From Steromphala cineraria (lineage: Eukaryota; Mollusca; Gastropoda; Trochida; Trochidae), in the NCBI GenBank assembly GCA_916613615.1, contig OU744723.1, forward strand, positions 67,588,239 through 67,652,238: a stretch of DNA of 64,000 nt. The letters run 5' to 3'. Position 1 is the first letter of the stretch. Every line of letters begins with the position of its first letter. Shown in pieces: positions 32,067-42,860 of this stretch. The notes beneath the pieces are model-generated. The model had not been told where the DNA came from and searched no databases. It was given only the letters and a program-made list of their open reading frames with translations. Both the position numbers and the translations under genes were made by a program.

Positions 32067-33030
32067 CTTCAGGAGAGTCATCAGGAGTGAACCTGACAGA
32101 GTTGTACAACAGGTCTGCAGGAATATAGCTCGGTCTCTGTGTGGGACTGTATGAGACGACTCTGATTTGTCCTGCAGACCTGATGGAGGACAGAAGCTGC
32201 TCCATGTGCACCTCCGTGAAGGAGACAGCTACTCTCTCGGCCCCAACATCATCGGGTGTTTGTAGAGAGGGTGCTGAATGTCCACTTTTGATGGCGGACC
32301 TCAGCTTGTCCTGCAACGTCTTGTGGGATTCCAAGGCTTTTCTGGTTGACTTTAGTTCCCTGTCAGCCTTGGCCTCCACCTGGGACAGCAGGATCCCTCT
32401 TCTGTGTTGGAGCTCCTCAACCATGTCATCGAAACGTTGGTTGATGAGTTCTGTCGCCTTCTTCTGAGACTTCTTGATATTACCCTCGCTGTCAGATAGA
32501 CTCTTCATCGTGAGAGTGACGTTGTCAAGCTTCTTCTGCAGTTCTGGAGTATCAACCCTGCTGGTTCCTCCTCTGGCGGCGCTCTGTGGTCTTGTGGATG
32601 CTCTAGCGGTGATGTCCTCGAATGTGGAGGTCTTGTGAGATCTTGTTAACCTGTGTCGAGCATGGGATTTGAAGCAAGTCTCACAGAGGTAGACTCCACA
32701 TTGCTCGCAAGTTGCCATGGCCCTGTTGTTGTCCGGACAGTCAGTGCAGCTTGGTAGTGCATCTCGTGAAGTCTTGAGGACGTCCAGGAAACTAACAACA
32801 GCTATGTCCTTCGGCAGAGACGTGGGTCCACCAGGGAGATTGACTTCAACAGCACACAGAGGACAGGGAAACTTCTTTCTTCTTCGGATGTGGCTTGTCA
32901 AACAGGCTTGGCATATTGGTTGACCACAGCAGGGCATGCGGCGGGGTAATCTTGAGAGTTCGTCAAACTCGTCCATACAGATCGGACACACGGCCAGGGC
33001 TTCCCTCAGTTTTGTTACTGTGTCAGACAT
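32067..33030 (-). CDS. TRIM-like E3 ubiquitin ligase, coding exon 1 (RING, B-box, coiled coil)
   Basis: Encodes residues 1-321 plus one base of codon 322. Translation starts at the ATG at 33030, immediately after an acceptor (TCTAATTGCAG/ATG), so the 5' UTR lies in upstream exons. RING: CPIC at 15-18, CCGQPICQAC at 34-43, CPLC at 56-59; the usual His of the C3HC4 pattern is not at its place (Gln 37), with Cys 34/35 available, so it may be a CCG-type variant. B-box: C95, C98, C108, C111, C116, C119, H123, H132. A Ser/Arg-rich linker follows near 140-165, then heptad-rich sequence at about 165-265 (LDNVTLTMKSLSDS, ELINQRFDDMVEELQHRR, LESHKTLQDKL), a probable coiled coil for dimerisation. With exons 2 and 3 the protein is 549 residues, RBCC-SPRY. 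E3 ligase activity is inferred from the family. I give no symbol because molluscan TRIMs lack clear vertebrate orthologues. Confidence 0.9.
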
Positions 33031-33141
33031 CTGCAATTAGACAGGATTGTCGAGTTATGAATAACATTTGAATAGTGTAGATATCAGGAGGTGAGCGAGT
33101 GTCGGCCAATATCAACACAAGATCTAAAGTAATTTAAACAA

Positions 33142-33161
33142 CCCCCCCCCCCCCCCTCCCC
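33142..33161. repeat. Poly-C tract
   Basis: A run of C, 15 or more, then TCCCC, in the 5' UTR intron of the TRIM gene. The length is prone to sequencing error. Confidence 0.85.
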
Positions 33162-33242
33162 ATCACATTGTAAAGACTTTGTCCTCTGTATAATGTAACA
33201 ACTTATTATATATTATTGATATTATTACGATGTACAACTTAC

Positions 33243-33450
33243 CTCGAAGCTTTATGATCTCAGTCTGCAGGATATGTCACACGACCACTGGGCGCTCACT
33301 GGTTAAGAATATGCTCTGATCTTAGTCTGCAGGATATGTCACACGACCACTCGTCGTTCACTGGTAGAGAATATATGATCTTATGATCTGATAAGGTCTG
33401 GACCGACTGTGAAGTTTATCCTGTTTCTATTGACAACAAACAAACAAATT
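33243..33450 (-). promoter_or_regulatory. TRIM 5' UTR exon and promoter, copy A (internally doubled)
   Basis: On the minus strand the exon ends GCTTCGAG/GTAAGTTG, with the donor at 33242-33241. The repeat GTGTGACATATCCTGCAGAC occurs twice within about 65 bases, each preceded by ATTCT.AACCAGTGA-type sequence. Upstream comes CATATATTCTC and, further up, TTGTCAATAGAAACAGGATA, the same order as in copies B and C. I infer transcription starts near the ATTCTC..CCAGTGA segment. Confidence 0.6.
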
Positions 33451-33689
33451 GGGGTTGGGTGTCAAATATTGTATTGAATCACATACCATGTAACTTATAA
33501 ATAAATATAAAATAATAAATTGTGAACAATTATTTTGTTAACATTTTCATGATTCAACAATGGAATAAGTTTTTAATTTAATAGCTTTATCGGACAATTT
33601 AAACTTTTATAGATTTGGATTAGCTTTAATGATGAAAATATGAGAAAACACAATGTCCTTTTGTAACAACTATTCAGCAAAAAGACTAC

Positions 33690-33825
33690 CTCCAATGTTT
33701 ACTCTACAGGGATGTCACACAACACCTTGGTGCTCAATGCTTGAGAATATAATTTTGGCTTCTGGGAACGAACCAGGAAGTGTGTGCTGTGACCATTGAC
33801 AACAAAGAAACAAAGTTGAGACAGA
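33690..33825 (-). promoter_or_regulatory. TRIM 5' UTR exon and promoter, copy B
   Basis: Minus strand: GTTGTCAATGGTCACAGCAC, ACTTCCTGG, then AAATTATATTCTCAAGCATT, GAGCACC..GGTGTTGTGTGACA, TCCCTGTAGAG and a possible donor ATTGGAG/GTAGTC at 33690/33689. Homologous to copies A and C. The weaker donor (GTAGTC) makes use uncertain. Confidence 0.5.
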
Positions 33826-34401
33826 AAACTGTACCACATGACATTCTACAGGTATTTCCAATTCACTAGATTTAACTACAGCTTTAAAGTTGCTATTTTA
33901 CATAATGTTTCTCCGTTAAAGATTCAATTTATTATATATACTGGATTATATGCAATTGGCATGAACATAAATGTCATTCAAGTTCATATAAATATTGAAA
34001 GAAACAATAAGTGACAAATATTATTGAACAATTATTGAATTATTGTGACAGGTTGTATCCTACTATGAAAGTCAAATTGAGTGCTTATTCGGCAATTATT
34101 GATCTATGTTTGAATTCTGTTAAATGAGTTTGTTAATTGATCTTTACGAGATATGTACGAATAAACAATTTAAGGTGATATGAAGGACATGATCGCATAA
34201 AAACAAAACGTAAAATGAGTAAAGATTACCAAGTTATGGAATGTTGAAAGTTTAAAAATTATTTCAAGATAAGCTATGAAGTAACACTATATTATTTACT
34301 TTACAGACAAATAACTACAGTGATAGCTGTATCAAATGATGCCAAAGTTATGTGTTTGCTGATCCGTTTAAGCTTTATAATAAATACAATGTATAGCTTA
34401 C

Positions 34402-34535
34402 CTGGCGAGTTTTCTCAACTAAGTCTGCAGTGATATGTCACAAGACGGCGCAATGCTCGCTGGTTGAGAATACACCCTTATATTGGCAACAGGGAAGTTT
34501 GTCCTGTTACCATTGACAGCATTGCGTCACGTGGG
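34402..34535 (-). promoter_or_regulatory. TRIM 5' UTR exon and promoter, copy C
   Basis: Minus strand: CTGTCAATGGTAACAGGACA, AACTTCCC, a TATA-like CCAATATAAGGGTG, then TATTCTCAACCAGCGAGCAT, CTTGTGACATATCACTGCAG and an exon end CTCGCCAG/GTAAGC at 34402/34401. It has the best TATA-like box of the three copies. It lies about 1.4 kb upstream of the start codon. Confidence 0.55.
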
Positions 34536-35282
34536 TTTTATTTGATAGACATTTGAATATTCATTATGTTCAAGTATCTATACACCTTCAGACAAGATTT
34601 TGCTTTATAGATTCACATAAGATGAATTATACCTTAACCTCACATAAATCCAGGATATTCAATTATGCCCTTTGCAATTTATTTAAAGATTCAGATGAAG
34701 ATTAAATATGTTTACATTCATATTATTGTTTAAGCATATCGAAAGAAGCAAAATAAACAAATGAATGTCAAAGTTATTTCTTGCTTTATTACTGAAAATG
34801 ATTGCAGACGACGATAGGATAATGCGATTAGAAAACAAATTCCGTGTACATGAAACTATAGGCAACAGTTTATATATTAATTGATTTGATTCCATTGGTC
34901 CTGGATTAAAACCATGTTTTATACAAAACATCAATACTGTCAGTGAAAACTCTTTTTCTAAAAATTATTGAAAATACGTATTCCCCACGACTAAAATACC
35001 TTTTCACTCTGTTCATACTGTTTGTGTGTTAATTTGTGCACTGTTATCTGACCTAACATGAACAACATTAACTTCTAAGTGTCTCTGCTTTAAAGGCATT
35101 ATGGGGGTATTTAGATTGCAGATTTGCGTTAATGGGGTTCTAGTTTCAGCTGAAAGCGGGGATAATGTTTATCATGAATTCACAGAACAAAAACACCAGA
35201 AATGACAAATATTTCAATTGGGCAGAAACTGTGACCTGTTGAGCTGCATGTCACCATTAGACCTGGAAAACCATGCACAATT
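34536..35282. other. Non-coding interval upstream of the TRIM gene
   Basis: No gene or repeat recognised. An 83-codon minus-strand frame at 34683-34934 has no domain signature. Confidence 0.4.
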
Positions 35283-35910
35283 AGTCATTCTTTCCACAAT
35301 CAAGGTTAATCTTTTGATTTTCTGTGCTTCGATTGAAATATCAATTTTTTTAATTTTTCATTTCAACTTAAAGAGAGTGAATAAAGGTTATTTATAATTG
35401 GGTGAATATCCTTTAGCAATTAGTGCAAGATAAACAATTACCCTTCGTTGCATTTTATTTATCGTTTTATGTACAATTAACTCTGTTGACAACGTGTTGG
35501 CATGAGATTGAAAGATTGTTTTGTAGATAAATCCTTGAGAGAATTGCTTGCTCACTGACTCACTCTGTAAGATCTGATTATAAACTCACATCAACCAAAC
35601 CTGCTAAATGTAATAGAGCAAAAGAAGTATATTTTATTTGAGTATGGCCAAAAGGATCGAAAAAAAAATAATTAAATGCTTGTATAATTTTGGCATATCA
35701 TTTTTGAACAAATGGGTAACATTAGTCATTCTTTTCACAATCATGGTTAATTTTTGGATTTTCTGTGCTTCGATTGAGATATCAAGTTTGCTATTTTCTA
35801 TTTTCACTTAAATAGAGTAAATAATTTTTTTTAATAATTGGGTTCATATCCTAAGCAATTAGTGATAGATAAAGTATTACCCTTCGTTGCATTTTATTTA
35901 TATACTTATA
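35283..35910 (+). repeat. Direct duplication of about 190 bp, 439 bp apart
   Basis: TAGTCATTCTTTCCACAATC at 35283 and TAGTCATTCTTTTCACAATC at 35722 begin segments sharing GATTTTCTGTGCTTCGATTG, AGAG.GA.ATAA and TTACCCTTCGTTGCATTTTA before diverging at about 35470 and 35910. Non-coding. Confidence 0.8.
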
Positions 35911-36184
35911 TAGAAACTAGCTTGTCATGACACTTTTAGTAGTAAGAACATTTTCGTCGGTCATTTTGTTGAGAGATAATTAAAACGCAGAAGAGAGGTT
36001 ATGATTGGTGCTTTAAGCCCCTCAAAGAGGGCAGGGGTGTAAGACTGAAAAAAACCTGGAGGTTCTGCTTCCCTCCTAATGAGGGTCATTTTATTCAAAT
36101 TATAACCTCACTGCAATGGCTATTATGTCGAATATATTATTTTTTGTCATTTATTTGGGTGTGTATGTTTGGTCTTCGCTTTAC
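35911..36184. other. Non-coding interval
   Basis: No feature recognised; leads into the 68-bp satellite. Confidence 0.4.
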
Positions 36185-36900
36185 CGTAAAGTTAACTATA
36201 ACCCTCGCTTTGCCCTAACAATCTTCTTCCCCTTGTTTCAATAACCCTTGCTTTACCGTATAACTATAACCCTCGCTTTGCCCTAACAATCTTCTACCCT
36301 TGTTTCAATAACCCTCGCTTTACCGTATAACTGTAACCCTCGCTTTGCCCTAACAATCTTCTTCCCCTTGTTTCAATAACCCTCGCTTTACCGTATAACT
36401 GTAACCCTCGCTTTGCCCTAACAATCTTCTACCCCTTGTTTCAATAACCCTCGCTTTACCGTATAACTGTAACCCTCGCTTTGCCCTAACAATCTTCTAC
36501 CCCTTGTTTCAATAACCCTCGCTTTACCGTATAACTATAACCCTCGCTTTGCCCTAACAATCTTCTACCCCTTGTTTCAATAACCCTCGCTTTACCGTAT
36601 AACTGTAACCCTCGCTTTGCCCTAACAATCTTCTTCCCCTTGTTTCAATAACCCTCGCTTTACCATATAACTATAACCCTCGCTTTGCCCTAACAATCTT
36701 CTACCCCTTGTTTCAATAACCCTCGCTTTACCGTATAACTGTAACCCTCGCTTTGCCCTAACAATCTTCTACCCCTTGTTTCAATAACCCTCGCTTTACC
36801 GTATAACTGTAACCCTCGCTTTGCCCTAACAATCTTCTACCCCTTGTTTCAATAACCCTCGCTTTACGGTATAACTGCAACCCTCGCTTTGTGCTAACCC
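36185..36900. repeat. 68-bp tandem satellite rich in AACCCTCGC, about 10 copies
   Basis: The unit begins AATAACCCTCGCTTTACCGT, followed by ATAACTGTAACCCTCGC, TTTGCCCTAACAATC and TTCTACCCCTTGTTTC. TTGTTTCAATAACCC recurs about every 68 bases. Units vary at CTGTAA/CTATAA and TTCTACC/TTCTTCC. A degraded extension with similar CCCTC-rich phrases runs on to about 37200. CCCTAAC and TAACCCT within the unit resemble the animal telomere repeat. The 72-bp array at 41.66-43.7 kb is a relative. Confidence 0.93.
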
Positions 36901-37289
36901 CCTTCGTAACCTCGTTTTCATTACTATCAATTTACTAATTTATGTGACTGTATCCCTAGATTTGCCCCATTCCCATACTCAACATTTGTTTCAATAACTG
37001 CCATTTCACCCTTTATACAACTATTACCGTATCTTTAATCTTCTACGTAACTTAACAATATAACTTATTAAAACAACACAATTGTCCTTACTACGTATTA
37101 CTCGTTTTATTACCCTCACTTTACAGTACTAGTATATCTCACTTTCCACCCCCTTAGGCGGTTATATCCCTTCTTTTTTCAATTGGTTTTAACTCGTAAC
37201 TACCTTCTTACAGGTGTTTACCCTTTACACACCTTGGGAATTTATTGCCTATATTTTATTTGAATTTATAAGCCGTAAGCTCAATTTGT

Positions 37290-37830
37290 GTAGGTTAGTT
37301 ATCTTATAACCACCTTGGTCGGTTATAAGATTGTAAGCAAACGCAAACAATGGGATTTTGAGTTTTAATCAAACAAGAAAGTTCAAATTTATGAACAACG
37401 AAAGTGGGAATCGAACCATTGTCATCAAGCAGCGCCTTTATCAGTTGAGCTAACAAGGATCCATGCCAAGTTATGTAAATTTTGTTGTGTCATTTTCGGA
37501 TTTTTGATTTCTTCCTGTAAATATATACCATTATTGCAATAAAATAATTTTGAATGTCATGATTCCGGTTTTTAGTTCTTAAACCCTTAGCAGGGGGTGT
37601 TGTAAGTTGTCTGAATCTTTATTTTTATCAAGACATGTTAAACCCGCAAAATATATCACTGAAACGTTTATGATTTAATTGTAAGGAATTCAGTTTTTTG
37701 TTCTAAAATCCTAATCAGGGGGATATTGTAAAAATCAAAATGGTTATTCTTTTCAAGATATGTTAAATCAGCAAAATATATTACTAGAACGTTTATGAAT
37801 TGATTGTATGTAAACAAATATAATGGAAAC
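37290..37830 (-). repeat. Composite repeat with tRNA-like segment, copy 1
   Basis: Minus-strand tRNA-like part near 37405-37462: A box TTAGCTCAACTGATAAAGG and B box GGTTCGATTCC (perfect consensus). The acceptor stem does not pair, so it is not a tRNA gene. To its left (plus) is a hairpin TTATAACCACCTTGGTCGGT, TATAA. To its right are two tandem copies (about 37556-37675 and 37676-37815) of a segment with TTCTTAAACCCTTAGCAGGG, AAGACATGTTAAACCCGCAA and AACGTTTATGA. The same composite occurs at 41398-41660 and 49950-50370. Confidence 0.75.
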
Positions 37831-37883
37831 CATTGCAGGAGTGTTCCGCGGCAGTGTAAGTCAAATAATAACCCGATTAGGGG

Positions 37884-38640
37884 AGACCAGGGCAAAGCGC
37901 GCCCCCTAACATATAAGCGTGTTTTTGGGCATGTTAACAGGTTTAGAATGCAACTTGCAGCATGTCTCTAATTCTCATCAGATAAACTATTGTGTGACAA
38001 ATGCTTTTTAACCTTTCATGCCTACATAAAGAGATATTAACGAAAATGTTTTTCGACAAATGTGGTGCACTTTGCCCAGTAGTTTGGGGCAAAGGGGCCC
38101 ATGCGAAAAGGCACACAAATGTGATATGTCAAACACCTATAATAAGCCATTACAATATTAACAGGTTTTTAAAAAAAATTGCCATGCAGCTCACAGAAAG
38201 CCTTATGAAAACTAAGCAAATACTAAAAACCTAGGCTAATTATGCAAAGAAGGACAAAATATGCTTTTATATGTCATGGACCTATATTTTCGAAGTTCTT
38301 ATCCAAAAACTTACATGATTACTATTTACGAATTTCCAAAAACTATGAGAGTCTTGACAATTTAACTGAATATGAAGAATTAAATAAATTGATTGGTATT
38401 CAAAGACAAATTTAACATTTTACAAACATCTATCTCTGTCGGGCTTGCCCATACGCCCTATTTTCGTAATTGTTTATGAAAAGAATATATATGATGAATA
38501 TCAAATTAACGTTAAAATCACAAAGAAAATATATGTGTTTCTAAACGAAACTGAAATCCTATAATATAATTTTATGCTATATTATAGAATGAAAAGCGCT
38601 CCCCCGGCTCACTTTGCCCCTTTGAGGGTAGCATTCGATT
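37884..38640. mobile_element. Possible DNA element with GGGCAAAGYG ends
   Basis: AGACCAGGGCAAAGCGCGCC at 37884 and CGGCTCACTTTGCCCCTTTG near 38609 are imperfect inverted repeats, with another TTTGCCCAGTAGTTTGGGGC, AAAGGGG motif inside at 38080. Between them the sequence is AT-rich and without a transposase. The borders are uncertain. Confidence 0.4.
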
Positions 38641-38675
38641 TGTGCATCATAGAATCATCAAAGTAATGAAAGTTT

Positions 38676-39143
38676 ATGAAAAATGTCCTCGCCATGGAAA
38701 ATCATGACGACATCGGCATTGAGAGAGCACATCGTCTCCGGACTCGAGGAAAGCAGCGACCAATCATCGTCAAGTTCCTTTTGTACAAAGACAAGGTGAG
38801 CGTGTTTGAAAATGCTAAAGATAAACTTAAACATGGTGATACTGTATTTGTCACTAATGACTACACAGAGAGGGTGAGGAAACTAAGGTCAGAGTTAATC
38901 CCACATATGGTTGAAGCCCGAAAAAATGACAAGAATGCTTATCTTTCCTATGATAAATTGGTCTTCGAGGGGGAAATATATGTCATGGGTGATAGTGGAA
39001 TAAGAAAAGTCACGAATGAACGCTCAACCGCCCGCCATGGTACCCTGAACCGCCGCTCCTCCGGGACCAACAGAGGGGCGCCTCCTGGTCTCGGGTCGAG
39101 CGGGGGTGACGGCCGCCAGGGGGCGTCATTTGCAGGATACTAG
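38676..39143 (+). pseudogene. LINE ORF1-like protein fragment (Transposase_22-type)
   Basis: 155 codons. IERAHRLRTRGKQRPIIVKF near residues 15-34 and KNAYLSYDKLVFEGEIYV near 90-107 match the RRM/C-terminal part of L1-type ORF1 proteins (AHRxG..RPIIVKF; A.L.YDKL.VDG..Y). The C-terminus is Gly/Arg-rich (RRSSGTNRGAPPGLGSSGGD). The N-terminal coiled coil expected of ORF1 proteins is missing, so the element is probably truncated at its 5' side. The stop is directly followed by the EN region. Confidence 0.8.
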
Positions 39144-39182
39144 GGGGACGGCCGTGGCCAGACGTCGCTAGGAGATGACGAG

Positions 39183-40190
39183 ACTACTTCCCACATCGAC
39201 CTCAACATATGTGTGTGGAACATTCAGGGAATTCATTCTAAAATGAATGACAAGGAGTTTATGACATTTGGCGAACAATTTGATATTTTTGACTTTGTTG
39301 AAACAATGCAGAAAGACAATAATAAGATTGTTAATTTATTTCCTGACTATGTTGGATTTGCTACAGAAGCTAAGAGAAAACATAATGTTGGGCGGTTTTC
39401 CGGCGGGGTCGCTGTGTTTGTTAGATCGCATCTACTTCCCTATATCGAGAGAATATTTTGTAACTGGAATAATTGTGTATTTTTCCTCTTTTCATGTAAT
39501 CCTATGGGTGAAGCGAAACTAGTCGTTGGGTTTTTATACATTTTGCCAGAAAAGTCTATATGATAAGAATGAATCTGATGGTATTGATAATTTAGATTAA
39601 AAAATTGGGGCTATCAAATCCAAATATGGAAATGGAACTGATATAATTTTACTTGGAAATTTAAATGCACGGTGGGTTGTAACGACGACTTTATACATGA
39701 AAATGAAAGAGAGGTAGATTACATGCCCTTACCTAGCACATATGTGCCTGATGATTTTCATGAACCTAGGGCCACTCAGGATGATAATGTTAATAAATAT
39801 GGTTTAGCACTGTTAGAGATGTGCAGAACATGGGGTATACATATTGCGAACGGAAGAAGACCCGGCGACAAACACGGGGCATTCACGTGCATCAGCAGAA
39901 ATGGTACTAGCTTAGTTGATTATGTGCTAGCAACAACAAACTGTTTTAACAATATATCTAATCTCATGGTACATACTAGAACTGAGTCCGACCATCTCCC
40001 AGTTTCATGCACGTTAAATATCCAACTTGACCAGATTCAGGATATGGACAATAATAATGATGCAATAAACTGTGATTATATTGATAGATATAAATGGCCG
40101 GAAACGAATATGAGTTTTCCAAAAATCTCTTATCAGAAACATATGATGGAATTATACACGATTTTATGCATTATGTCCATATCAATGTAA
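39183..40190 (+). pseudogene. LINE endonuclease domain, frameshifted
   Basis: Two main frames. The first (to 39563) reads LNICVWNIQGIHSKM, then FVETMQKDN, which carries the catalytic Glu of the L.ET motif, and VGRFSGGVAVFVRSHLLPYI. It is followed by stops. Around 39647 the GDFN motif appears as LGNLNAR, so the catalytic Asp is Asn, and a frameshift follows. The second frame (39672-40190) continues with NKYGLALLEMCRTWGIHIAN, NGTSLVDYVLAT and ESDHLPVSC, the C-terminal SDHLPV signature. The endonuclease is therefore inactive. Confidence 0.85.
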
Positions 40191-40340
40191 ATGCGGCTAC
40201 TAACAAACTGGTTGAACTACTGCAATACTTAGGGACCGGTATGAAAGTTAAACAGTTTGGACATGGGCGGCAACAATATACTCAACCAATGTGGTTTGAT
40301 CATGAATGTATTAAGTCGAAGAACATAAAGTATAAAAAAA

Positions 40341-41387
40341 TTGAATACTTTTAGGAGATGTCGTACAGATGAAAATCTTGTTAAGTATCTGGAGTACAAG
40401 AAAATGTTTAGGGACATATGTATTGAAAAGAAAAACAAGTGTAGTCAACAGGAAGTAGATGAGATAAGTAAAGCAGCACGAGAGGGAGATTGCAGAGGGT
40501 TTTGGTTGAAGATTAAGAGATTACTTAAGAGCGATACAAATCGAAGTAATATTACTGCAACTTTATGGTATGAATATTTTAAAGATCTTTTAAATCCAGT
40601 TGGTCCTGTAAATAATCATCCGTTTGATGAGACGGTGGAAAATGTTTTATCAAACCATGAATCCAATGAATGTGAAGAATGTCTTAATGCCGATATCCTA
40701 TCAGATCCAATATCAAAGGATGAAATTGAGAGAGCTATTATTCTTCTTAAAACAGGAAAGTCCCCTGGAATTGATGGGATCCCATCTGAATTTTATAAAC
40801 ATTCTCCCTTTCTTATCCCTTTTCTCGAAATTCTGTTCAATTGTGTTTTAGATTCAGGTATCTTTCCAGATAGTTGGAATGTAGGTATGATAATTCCTCT
40901 TCATAGGAAAGGAAACTTTCATGATCCGAACAATTATCGAGGGATTTCATTATTAAATACAATGGGTAAAATTTTTACATCTATATTAGAAAACAGGATA
41001 AGAATATGGCTTGACCTCCATGAAATGTTACACGAATCTCAAGCAGGTTTTCGCAGTGATTATTCCACTGTCGACAATATGTTCATTCTGCAGTCTTTGT
41101 GTCAGAAATATTTGCGGAAGCCGAAACATAGATTTTATGCCGCATTTATAGATTTCAAGAAGGCGTTTGACCTCGTGGATAGGAACAAATTATTATACCT
41201 TCTTTTAACAAAGGGTGTACACGGTAAGATGTTTTTTATATTGAAAAATATGTATGAACAAGTTTCTGCTTGTGTTAGAGTTGGACATCTTAAAACTGAA
41301 GTATTTACAACATCCGCCGGGGTTCGCCAGGGTTGCATTCTTAGTCCTGTGCTTTATATCTTTTTTATCAACGAGTTAATCAAACCA
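40341..41387 (+). pseudogene. LINE reverse transcriptase, truncated before the YADD motif
   Basis: One frame of about 350 codons. Motifs in order: KTGKSPGIDGIPSEFY, NNYRGISLLNTMGKIF, ESQAGFRSDYSTVDNMFIL, YAAFIDFKKAFDLVDR (motif A, catalytic Asp present), TSAGVRQGCILSPVLYIFF (motif B). The next expected block with YADD is absent: after INELIK the frame enters the tRNA-like repeat and the residues become unrelated (to a stop at 41492). Loss of the second catalytic pair makes it inactive. Confidence 0.92.
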
Positions 41388-41397
41388 GGGACCTCTA

Positions 41398-41660
41398 TGT
41401 CATCATGCAAGCGGCGCCTTTATCAGTTGAGGTACCGAAGATCCATGTCATTTGATGTAAATTTTGTTGTGTCATGTTTGGATTTAGCTTAAAAGATATA
41501 CCAATATTGCAAAAATATAGTTTTTAATGTCAGGATTCAACATTTTAGTTCTTAAACCCTTAGTAGGGGGTACTGTAAGTTGTCTAAATGTGTATTTTTA
41601 TCAAGACATGTTAAACCCGCAAGATATATCACTGAAACGTTTATTTATTTATTTTTTACT
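41398..41660 (-). repeat. Composite repeat with tRNA-like segment, copy 2
   Basis: AAGCGGCGCCTTTATCAGTT and GAGGTACCGAAGATCCATGT match the A-box side of copy 1 but the B-box half is missing, replaced by the LINE junction. The right part repeats TTCTTAAACCCTTAGTAGGG, CAAGACATGTTAAACCCGCA and ACTGAAACGTTTAT. It passes directly into the 72-bp satellite. Confidence 0.75.
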
Positions 41661-41945
41661 GTTACCCCCGCCTTCCCTAACCCTCTACGTTACCCTCGTT
41701 TCCAAAACACTGCTTAACAGTTTACATTACTGTAACCCTCGCCTTCCTTTACCCTCTAACCCTCTACGTTACCCTCGTTTCCCGAACACATGCTTACCAG
41801 TATATCTTACTGTAACCCTCGCCTTCTCTATCCCTCTTACTCTCTACGTAAACCTCGTTTCCTAAAACTCGCATAACAGTATACAATACTTCCCTAACCC
41901 TTTACGTTACACAGTATACAATACTGTAACCCTCGCCTTCCCTAA
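41661..41945. repeat. 72-bp satellite, left segment
   Basis: Degenerate units of ACCCTCTACGTTACCCTCGT, TTCC.AA.AC, TGCTTA.CAGTATA, TACTGTAACCCTCGCCTTCC. The array is cut at TAA (41943-41945) by the foldback element and resumes at 43099. Confidence 0.9.
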
Positions 41946-42454
41946 TGCTAAGTTCACACCAACGGCGCTTTGATGGCGCTTTAAGGCGGCGTGCAAAGCG
42001 GCACCAAAGCGTAACAAAGCTTGATTAAAGCGTCAGGGTCGTAACAGATCGTGGTAAAGCTTCGGCAAGAGCGCCACAAAATTTTAATCTGTTTAAAAAT
42101 TTTGGGCGCTCTGTCACGAATTGATTAAAGCGCCGAGAGCGTATCAAAGCTTAACAAAGCGTAACAAATCTCAGCAAAGCTTGACTCAATGCGTAGGAAA
42201 GCTTAACAGAGCTTGGTTCAAAGCGGGGACCCCAGTCTTCATGGTCTGTCACCACTTGACACGCTTCGTTAAGATGTCTCACGATTTGCTACGATCAGGC
42301 ATGAAGATCTGACACGAGGTCAGACGCTTTCATCAAGCTCTGACACGCTTTGTTACGCTTTGATGAAGGACTCTCATGCTTTCCCACGAATTGAGAGGCT
42401 TTGTTACGCTTGGCAAGCTTCCTCACGCTCTCTCACGATCTCCTACGATACCCA

Positions 42455-42660
42455 CGCTCAAGGATGTAGTTATACAGCAGGGATACAAATATCATGTCTC
42501 CTTGAGATAGATCATGCTCTGGTATATCTGGAACTTATGGATCTTGTTGTTCTGCCATCGTCTTCTGGGGTCAAAGATGCAATGATTTTGTGGAACTTCT
42601 GCATCTTTATATAGGCTCTGGATCAAAAGCGGCATGAAATCGGCGATCTCGACATTTTCC
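42455..42660 (-). promoter_or_regulatory. Unique segment inside the foldback element with promoter-like features
   Basis: This segment lacks the AAAGC motifs that fill the rest of the element. On the minus strand it has a TATA-like CCTATATAAAGATG at about 42620-42605 followed some 60 bases later by GACGATGGCAGAACAACAAG, ATCCATAAG, which opens a short frame that stops at once. It could be the relic of the promoter and first codons of an autonomous parent's gene. Inference only. Confidence 0.35.
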
Positions 42661-42770
42661 AATGCGTAACAAAGCTTAACAGAGCGTAACAATGCACAAC
42701 AGAACTTGATTGTATCAGAGCCTGATTTAAAGCGTCATAATCGCATGAAAACGTAATAAAGCGTTATAAA

Positions 42771-42860
42771 GCTTATCAAAGCTTATCAAAGCTTATCAAA
42801 GCTTATCAAAGCTTATCAAAGCTTATCAAAGCTTATCAAAGCTTATCAAAGCTTATCAAA
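42771..42860 (+). repeat. Nine perfect copies of GCTTATCAAA
   Basis: A 10-bp unit repeated nine times without a change, preceded and followed by near versions (GCGTTATAAA, GCGTGATGTC). It is a local expansion of the subterminal motif within the foldback element. Confidence 0.97.

Larger units (their letters stand above)
38670..41387 (+). mobile_element. Decayed non-LTR retrotransposon with ORF1, endonuclease and RT
   Basis: Three coding remnants lie in the expected LINE order on the plus strand: an ORF1-type RNA-binding protein, an apurinic-like endonuclease (EN) and a reverse transcriptase (RT). Frameshifts separate them, the EN has a mutated catalytic motif, and the RT ends abruptly at about 41387 before its YADD motif, where a tRNA-like composite repeat begins. 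5' truncation near 38670. No 3' UTR or tail. I cannot place it in a clade with confidence; the ORF1 type recalls L1/Tx1-like and related elements. Confidence 0.9.

Noticed and set aside
32141..32923. Plus-strand frames of 68 and 108 codons
   Set aside because: Antisense to the well-supported RING/B-box exon.
33031..33036. Start codon upstream of 33030 for the TRIM protein
   Set aside because: The preceding codons would be TTG CAG, and the AG before the ATG at 33030 is a splice acceptor following a pyrimidine-rich tract.
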